DNA from: Clostridium estertheticum
GTDB lineage: Bacteria > Bacillota > Clostridia > Clostridiales > Clostridiaceae
DNA length: 64,000 nt
Reading direction: 5' to 3'
Assembly (NCBI RefSeq): GCF_026650985.1
Contig: NZ_CP086239.1
Location: 3,782,001-3,846,000, forward strand
The notes under the pieces were generated by a model. It did no database searches. It saw only the letters and a list, made by a program, of their open reading frames with translations, and had not been told where the DNA came from. Position 1 is the first letter of the stretch. Each line of letters starts with the position of its first letter. Shown here in pieces: positions 59,115 through 64,000 of this stretch. The translations under genes were made by a program, and so were the position numbers.

Positions 59115-59193
59115 ATTGAGACCCCCCTTTCAATTTAGCAACACAATAATTCTGTGTTTTAGATAATCTTTATTTATAGCAAATAAAAAGTTA

Positions 59194-59745
59194 TTAGTTC
59201 TCTATCTCTTTACTTATTGCCAATTGTTTTGACTTTATAGCATCTTTTGAAAAGTGATTGACAGTTGTTACAAATATACAATTTCTACTTTCTGCAAGCA
59301 TTGTTGCTCCCAATAACTCCCCAATTTCTTTTACTGATTCTACTTTTTCGGCAACAGTCCTTCTTTTCACTTGAACAATAGTAGACTTTCCCGATTGAAT
59401 AAGTATAAGATCTACACCTCCATCATTAGATTTTTCAACTAACCTAACATCACAATTATAATGTTCTTTAAACACTGAAGCTACTAGTTCTTCCATTTTT
59501 TTATCCTTTATATTGTAAATATAATCATTGTTTTCGGAAATATATTTTCTCAAAGTAATAATTGTTACTTCTTTTGAGTTAAGTCCAAATTTTTTTAATA
59601 TAGCACTATTTATTTTATTTTCCCAATCCTTGAATTGTTGGTATTTATGCTGATCATCCATATAAGAATATAAAGAATGCTCCCACCATCTGCATGTATC
59701 ACATTCCCACACCTTCTCACTTTCTTCAAATGATACATCTTCCAC
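59194..59745 (-). CDS. Mrr-like restriction endonuclease-fold protein, possibly truncated
   Basis: A 183-residue protein with a PD-(D/E)XK nuclease core: glutamate in MEELVASVF (about 85), D112 in DGGVDLILI, and Q125/K127 in VQVKRR. The N-terminal region has a CDTC pair and no clear domain. It ends at LAISKEIEN, shorter than most Mrr catalytic domains, which usually continue with a further strand and helix, so the C terminus may be lost. The GTG at 59745 follows in-frame stops and has only a weak ribosome site. It lies 79 bases upstream of the STAND gene in the same direction. Confidence 0.65.
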   Translation of the reverse strand: MEDVSFEESEKVWECDTCRWWEHSLYSYMDDQHKYQQFKDWENKINSAILKKFGLNSKEVTIITLRKYISENNDYIYNIKDKKMEELVASVFKEHYNCDVRLVEKSNDGGVDLILIQSGKSTIVQVKRRTVAEKVESVKEIGELLGATMLAESRNCIFVTTVNHFSKDAIKSKQLAISKEIEN

Positions 59746-59820
59746 CTATTAATAGATAAACACAAATAATTAAACATAATTGGTATTTCCTTCTCACAAA
59801 ATGGAAACCACCCTCTTTTA

Positions 59821-59907
59821 TTAAAATAAATTTCTGTTTATACTTTCAAAAGAGTTCATTCCATATGAACCATATTGTTTATCATATTCACTATAATCTA
59901 ATATCAT
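59821..59907 (-). CDS. Possible 28-residue peptide
   Basis: ATG at 59907 after GTGAGGTAG encodes a tyrosine- and asparagine-rich 28-residue peptide (start MILDYSEYDKQYGSYG). It is in line with the Mrr-like gene, 75 bases downstream. Real or not is undecided; the ribosome site is the main support. Confidence 0.35.
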   Translation of the reverse strand: MILDYSEYDKQYGSYGMNSFESINRNLF

Positions 59908-60433
59908 AAAATACTACCTCACCATTTCTAATCATTAACATAAATTCAAAATTTATATATTATACACATTGTTACACTAAAACTCACACCTTAATTTACC
60001 TTATACTTTTTACATTTTTTTTTAGAAAAAATTGTTGATCATTTCTTAGGTATTATCCTTTTTTCTATATTTCAAATAACCTATCTCAATAAAAGAAATT
60101 CCCATATTTATGGTGCATATATGCACAGATTTCCATGTATTCCTTTTAGAATTCTTATGAATTACTTCAGTATGTGTACATTTTTTTAATATACATTATA
60201 GTTCCCATTTCATGGTTGCTTTAAATTCTGAAAATATACTTTGTCTAATTAACAACAATTACTCGTTTTTTTTATGTATATCATAATTAGCTTAATTTAG
60301 TAAGTTACCCAGACCCAATCCATTAATCTTTTAAAAATATTCCTGATTTATCAATAGAATTTATGGGATTCATTTATTCATCCTATTGTGTAGATTATTA
60401 TGGTTACGGAATAATACTAATCAAATTGTCCTA
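59908..60433. other. Intergenic stretch in the defence island
   Basis: About 520 AT-rich bases without a gene. It contains a perfect palindrome GTGCATATATGCAC at 60113-60126. I see no promoter or RNA gene that I can support. Confidence 0.4.
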
Positions 60434-62749
60434 TTAATCTGTAAATATATATTCTATATCAAATAAATCCTTTATTAACTCTTCATAAGAGTTGGTATCT
60501 TCCTTTGTAAAATTATATTTTTCTTTAGTACAAACACCATTATTACTCATTACAGTATATATATTACCAACTAAATCTATTTCATCAAAAATCATTTGAT
60601 TGTTTATATGAATATTTTTACATAAAATAGAATTATTTTGTAAGAGCATCATCCTATCTTGAATTAATGAATCTATATATGTTGATACTACATTCTTTAT
60701 TAATGAAATATTTTCTTCAGCTACTTCATCCTCAAAATCTGTTATATTGCTTACTATTATATTATCTATCTCCTCATTAAGTAATGAAATAATTTCTAAT
60801 TCAATCTCCCATGAAGTCAAACGATCTAATTTAAATATTTCATCTTTACTTAGCATTAAATTTATATTTTGTTTAATACTATGCTCATGTAAAGGGATAA
60901 ACTCTTTTAATGCATTAAAATTTAGATAATTATAATAACGTCTTAAATTATTAAAATCTAGTATTAATTTATCTAGTTTATAATATGTAACCATACCTTG
61001 ATTACCAAAAAACCTCATCGTCAAATCGGAGTTTCGTTCTTTATCATGGCCAAAAGGTTTATGACTAAGTAAATTCTCATAAATAGATTCTAATAAGAGA
61101 TCGTTTTTAATATTAAGTTCAGAAATATAATAAAGATAATAGTAATTTATTTCATCACCATCAGCATAAATCTTTAGTTTTAGAAACTCTTGATTTAATA
61201 TCTTAAAATTAATGAACTCCATTGTACATATTTCGTTTACTTTTCTTAATATTTGCAATTGTTCTAAGTAAAGAGTGGACTTCAATATAGAACCTACCTC
61301 AACATCATTTTCACTTAAGTAATGAAATATATAATCGTTTATAGATGGGTTCATTATTTTAATTGAATTATTTACCTTTATAATTAAAGAATCTGCTAGC
61401 CTATTAGCACAATCATTGTATATATTTATTGTAGTGTCATAGTTTTCCTCATTATTTATTCGTACATTAAAGCTTTCTTGTAATATCACTTCTAATATAA
61501 AATCATTAGATAGAGAGTATAGGGTATTCATAAAAATTCGATCATACTTTTTGAACTTCTCAAATTCCTCTTTCCATATATCCTTAGGATTATCAAGCGA
61601 TTTTATAATAAATTCAAAATATGAATCTACTGATATTTCTTTAACCTTATTCTTTCTAGTAATATATTCAATTATCCTTGGATTAAAATTAGCATGTTTT
61701 ATAATTTTTAGATACCTTTCATCCATTTGTATTTCATTATAATATTCCTGTGATAGTCTATTAAAATAAATATGTTTATAAAGCATTTTACCCTTTTCTA
61801 ACAAGTTCATTTCATTTACATTAAGTATGTATTTATTTACGTTGATATCTATAATGAAATTATTAAATCCTTGATTATTATTTAATGCTTCATTTAAAAT
61901 CGTAATTCGTGAATTCAATATTAATTTTTTGTTGTTTTTATTTGAAATATAGATAATTAGATTCTTTAATTCTTCTAACTTTGACATATCCAATTCAACA
62001 TAATGTTGACCTAAAAAATCATCTAGTAGTATTATTTCCTTTGAATCATCTAGTAACATATTCTTAATGTCACGTACTGATTTATTGCTTACATATCTCA
62101 ATGTATATTTTTGAGAAGCAAAATATGCTAATAGCATCTTCGATAACGTAGTTTTCCCAACCCCTGGTTCACCAGATAACATGATTAAATTTTCACTTTC
62201 TAAAATTTTTATAGCTTCTCTGTATGCCCTTGTTTCTACAAATAGTTCGCTCTTTCTTTCAAAATCATACATTAGTGTAGATATGTCTATATTGGAACTA
62301 TTATTAGAAATAATATTTAATATATCACTAGATATTAACCATAATTTATAGTGAGTTTTAACTATCTCAATATTATCCAATAAAATTGAGTCTAAACGAC
62401 AAGCATCGTATATATCTTCCTTCGATCGCATAAAAGGTTTAAATAAGTTGTAAATGTCATTCTCATTTTGAGGGGTAAGACAAAATGAGGTAACTATTAT
62501 ATACCTCTTAGGCTTTAACTTTTTCACTTTTTCTTGTTCTTTTATTAAAGAATTCCTTAGAGAAGAAAAATTACCATGTACAAAATGCTTTACTTGTATG
62601 ATTATATCATTGCCAACATAACCTCTAATATCGATACCACCATCACGGCCTTTGGTATAAGTTCTAAGATCGATACCCAATGCTTTCTCCATTATATCTT
62701 TGCTTAATAACTCAAATTCATGACTTTCCATATTAATAAAATTATACAT
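60434..62749 (-). CDS. Defence-type protein: REase - nSTAND NTPase
   Basis: A 771-residue protein. The N-terminal endonuclease-fold domain (residues about 8-130) has E11, D40 in GRDGGIDIRG, and Q52/K54 in IIQVKHF. The NTPase is of the nSTAND3 type: P-loop LSGEPGVGKTT (192-201) and Walker B EIILLDDFLG (238-247). The rest, residues about 400-771, is helical with no repeat I can name and probably senses the trigger. Such fusions are found in phage-defence islands. The ATG at 62749 follows TGGAG by about ten bases. It belongs with the STAND gene at 56178, same strand. Confidence 0.8.
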   Translation of the reverse strand: MYNFINMESHEFELLSKDIMEKALGIDLRTYTKGRDGGIDIRGYVGNDIIIQVKHFVHGNFSSLRNSLIKEQEKVKKLKPKRYIIVTSFCLTPQNENDIYNLFKPFMRSKEDIYDACRLDSILLDNIEIVKTHYKLWLISSDILNIISNNSSNIDISTLMYDFERKSELFVETRAYREAIKILESENLIMLSGEPGVGKTTLSKMLLAYFASQKYTLRYVSNKSVRDIKNMLLDDSKEIILLDDFLGQHYVELDMSKLEELKNLIIYISNKNNKKLILNSRITILNEALNNNQGFNNFIIDINVNKYILNVNEMNLLEKGKMLYKHIYFNRLSQEYYNEIQMDERYLKIIKHANFNPRIIEYITRKNKVKEISVDSYFEFIIKSLDNPKDIWKEEFEKFKKYDRIFMNTLYSLSNDFILEVILQESFNVRINNEENYDTTINIYNDCANRLADSLIIKVNNSIKIMNPSINDYIFHYLSENDVEVGSILKSTLYLEQLQILRKVNEICTMEFINFKILNQEFLKLKIYADGDEINYYYLYYISELNIKNDLLLESIYENLLSHKPFGHDKERNSDLTMRFFGNQGMVTYYKLDKLILDFNNLRRYYNYLNFNALKEFIPLHEHSIKQNINLMLSKDEIFKLDRLTSWEIELEIISLLNEEIDNIIVSNITDFEDEVAEENISLIKNVVSTYIDSLIQDRMMLLQNNSILCKNIHINNQMIFDEIDLVGNIYTVMSNNGVCTKEKYNFTKEDTNSYEELIKDLFDIEYIFTD

Positions 62750-62944
62750 ATTAATAATTCTCCAACAATTTTTTAAACTTACTCTTTATCAAATCCAATA
62801 TTCTCATAATCATTCTCCTTAAAATATCTTTTTATATTAGTCATAGATAGTACAGAGTTAATTTTCAAGTAACATTTATTCAAATCCGTAGATATAAATT
62901 AAATAAATATACCAACCAGTACCTATTATAAAAATAACATAATC

Positions 62945-63500
62945 CTAATCCATAATAAAGTATTTTTCATTAAAAGTTTTCATCCATATTTCTTGAAATT
63001 TCTCATTCGTCGAAATGTCCTCATATAAATTTGTAACATCAACTTCATCGCTATCATACCAGAGCAATACAAATCATTAGTTCTCATTTTCTATTGAAAA
63101 ATATCCTTCATACTCTAGTCTTATCTATTTTTGACATATTGAAAATCTTGCTTATAAACCATTATTTCACCTGAATAATTTGTTCTTGTCAACGATTTAA
63201 ACTAAACCCCTTCTATAGAAATCATTAATAATCTCTTTTTCCCTCCATCGGTTTTTATATAATCCATTAACGTTTGAATATAACTAGTCAGATTTAACAG
63301 AACTAATTACCACATTAACAATATTTTAATTTTTCGGTAAGAACTTTGTGGTATCACAAGTAAGATTTTACTGACCCTTTCAAGCATTTCTCTTCTCAAT
63401 CTATCCCTTTGTTCTGAGTCCAATTCAACGCACATTTATCTGATCCTTTATATATTCAAATATATTTGTGTCCAAAAGTATTTCATAGTTATCGTCACAA
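62945..63500 (-). pseudogene. Decayed gene upstream of the nSTAND gene
   Basis: Two protein-like pieces in different frames, separated by stops: an acidic piece ending NEKFQEIWMKTFNEKYF (62945-63085) and one around LDSEQRDRLRREMLERVSKI (63306-63430), preceded by YEILLDTNIFEYI in a third frame. They look like parts of a lost defence or accessory gene. I do not recognise the family. Confidence 0.35.
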
Positions 63501-63661
63501 ATAAATAACTGATTTTCCTATTATTAAGTACCATAATTCGTATTATTAATATTTTATTTTTACATATCTTTCAATGTGTTTCTATCTTAAATTATTATAT
63601 TCCTAACTTAAATATTTTTATAATAATTTTAATTTTGAAACACTCTCTCTTTAGAAAATTC

Positions 63662-63709
63662 TTGACATTTTGTGGCCACGATATTATAATAATATTGTGG
63701 TCACAAAAT
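63662..63709 (+). promoter_or_regulatory. Consensus promoter embedded in a 43-bp palindrome
   Basis: TTGACA (63662-63667), 17 bases, TATAAT (63685-63690). The palindrome 63667-63709 has arms ATTTTGTGGCCACGATATTAT and ATTTTGTGACCACAATATTAT (two differences), centred on the -10 box. Each arm carries a TGTGGYCAC-type sub-site. It is 33 bases before the repressor start and is very likely its autoregulatory operator. Confidence 0.8.
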
Positions 63710-63742
63710 CATTATAAAATTTAATTTTAAGAGGTGATACTT

Positions 63743-64000
63743 ATGCTTTATAAAAAACCCGGACGCCCCACTGATTCTGTAAAAGATAGCTTGCTTAAAG
63801 TAAGAGTTGATATCGACACGCTCCAAGCACTTGACGATATAGCAAAAAAAACTCAGAAAAATCGTTCAGAACTAATCCGTGAGATTTTACCAATTATTTC
63901 AAGTAAAGATTATGAAAATATGATTTCCACAAGTTCATTACAAAGATTGGAACAGTATTCAGTAGCTTGCAATGATTATTTTGAAAATCCAAATTTAAAA
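63743..64000 (+). CDS. Ribbon-helix-helix regulator, 5' part only
   Basis: The first 86 codons of a gene that runs off the right edge. After a basic MLYKKPGRPTDSVKD start comes a ribbon-helix-helix domain: strand LLKVRVDIDTLQ, helix ALDDIAKKTQ, turn KNRSELIREIL. The ATG at 63743 follows GAGGTGAT. CopG/Arc-type proteins bind palindromes as dimers, which fits the operator at 63667. It could be a plasmid- or element-type regulator or an antitoxin; the rest of the gene is needed to tell. Confidence 0.82.
   Translation, partial: MLYKKPGRPTDSVKDSLLKVRVDIDTLQALDDIAKKTQKNRSELIREILPIISSKDYENMISTSSLQRLEQYSVACNDYFENPNLK

Overview
The window is low-GC DNA from an endospore-forming anaerobe, almost certainly Clostridium sensu stricto. 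The evidence is the order DUF1385-tdk-rpmE-rho-pyrG, the sporulation and germination genes (spoIIR, ypeB, gerABC, sipL, veg, yabG, cotS), the AT-rich intergenic DNA and the strong AGGAGG-type ribosome sites. The species cannot be named from the sequence alone. No rRNA, tRNA or CRISPR array was seen.

Bases 1-36500 are a conserved chromosomal core, mostly on the minus strand. In order it holds nucleotide and translation genes (tdk, rpmE, rho, pyrG), DUF1934 and PP-loop proteins and ddl. Next come ypeB, spoIIR and a gerA-gerB-gerC receptor operon, ispE, the spore proteins SipL, Veg and YabG, and a spore-coat cluster of four CotS-type kinase-fold genes with two CotSA-like glycosyltransferases. 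The core ends with a class B penicillin-binding protein, a LysR regulator facing a malic/malolactic enzyme, larB-larC, and two glycolipid-type glycosyltransferases. Most units end in clear hairpin terminators.

Bases 36500-43600 hold a possible IS605-type or structured-RNA remnant, a small CotF-type coat pair, a CPBP protease, a CAP-domain secreted protein, and a secreted plant-cell-wall set: GH5 cellulase, GH12 glucanase, expansin and a PL9-like pectate lyase. The GH5 gene has lost a downstream carbohydrate-associated module by frameshift.

Bases 43900-49700 hold a complete agrBDCA quorum-sensing locus. It is followed by an uncharacterised double-glycine leader peptide and its C39-peptidase ABC exporter. 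A block of about 45 bp with two tandem 10-bp repeats is nearly identical upstream of the peptide gene and upstream of the divergent expansin-GH12 operon. This suggests that one regulator, plausibly AgrA, controls both peptide export and cell-wall degradation.

Bases 49700-56200 are a scar region. They hold three decayed copies of topB, two inverted remnants of one transposase family, a thiolase remnant, and an intact MarR regulator with an epoxyqueuosine-reductase-like iron-sulfur protein, with matching palindromes before each.

Bases 56200-63500 are a defence-type island with three restriction-endonuclease-fold proteins: REase-NB-ARC-TPR, a small Mrr-like protein, and REase-nSTAND. The window closes with the start of a ribbon-helix-helix repressor gene whose promoter lies inside a 43-bp near-perfect palindrome.
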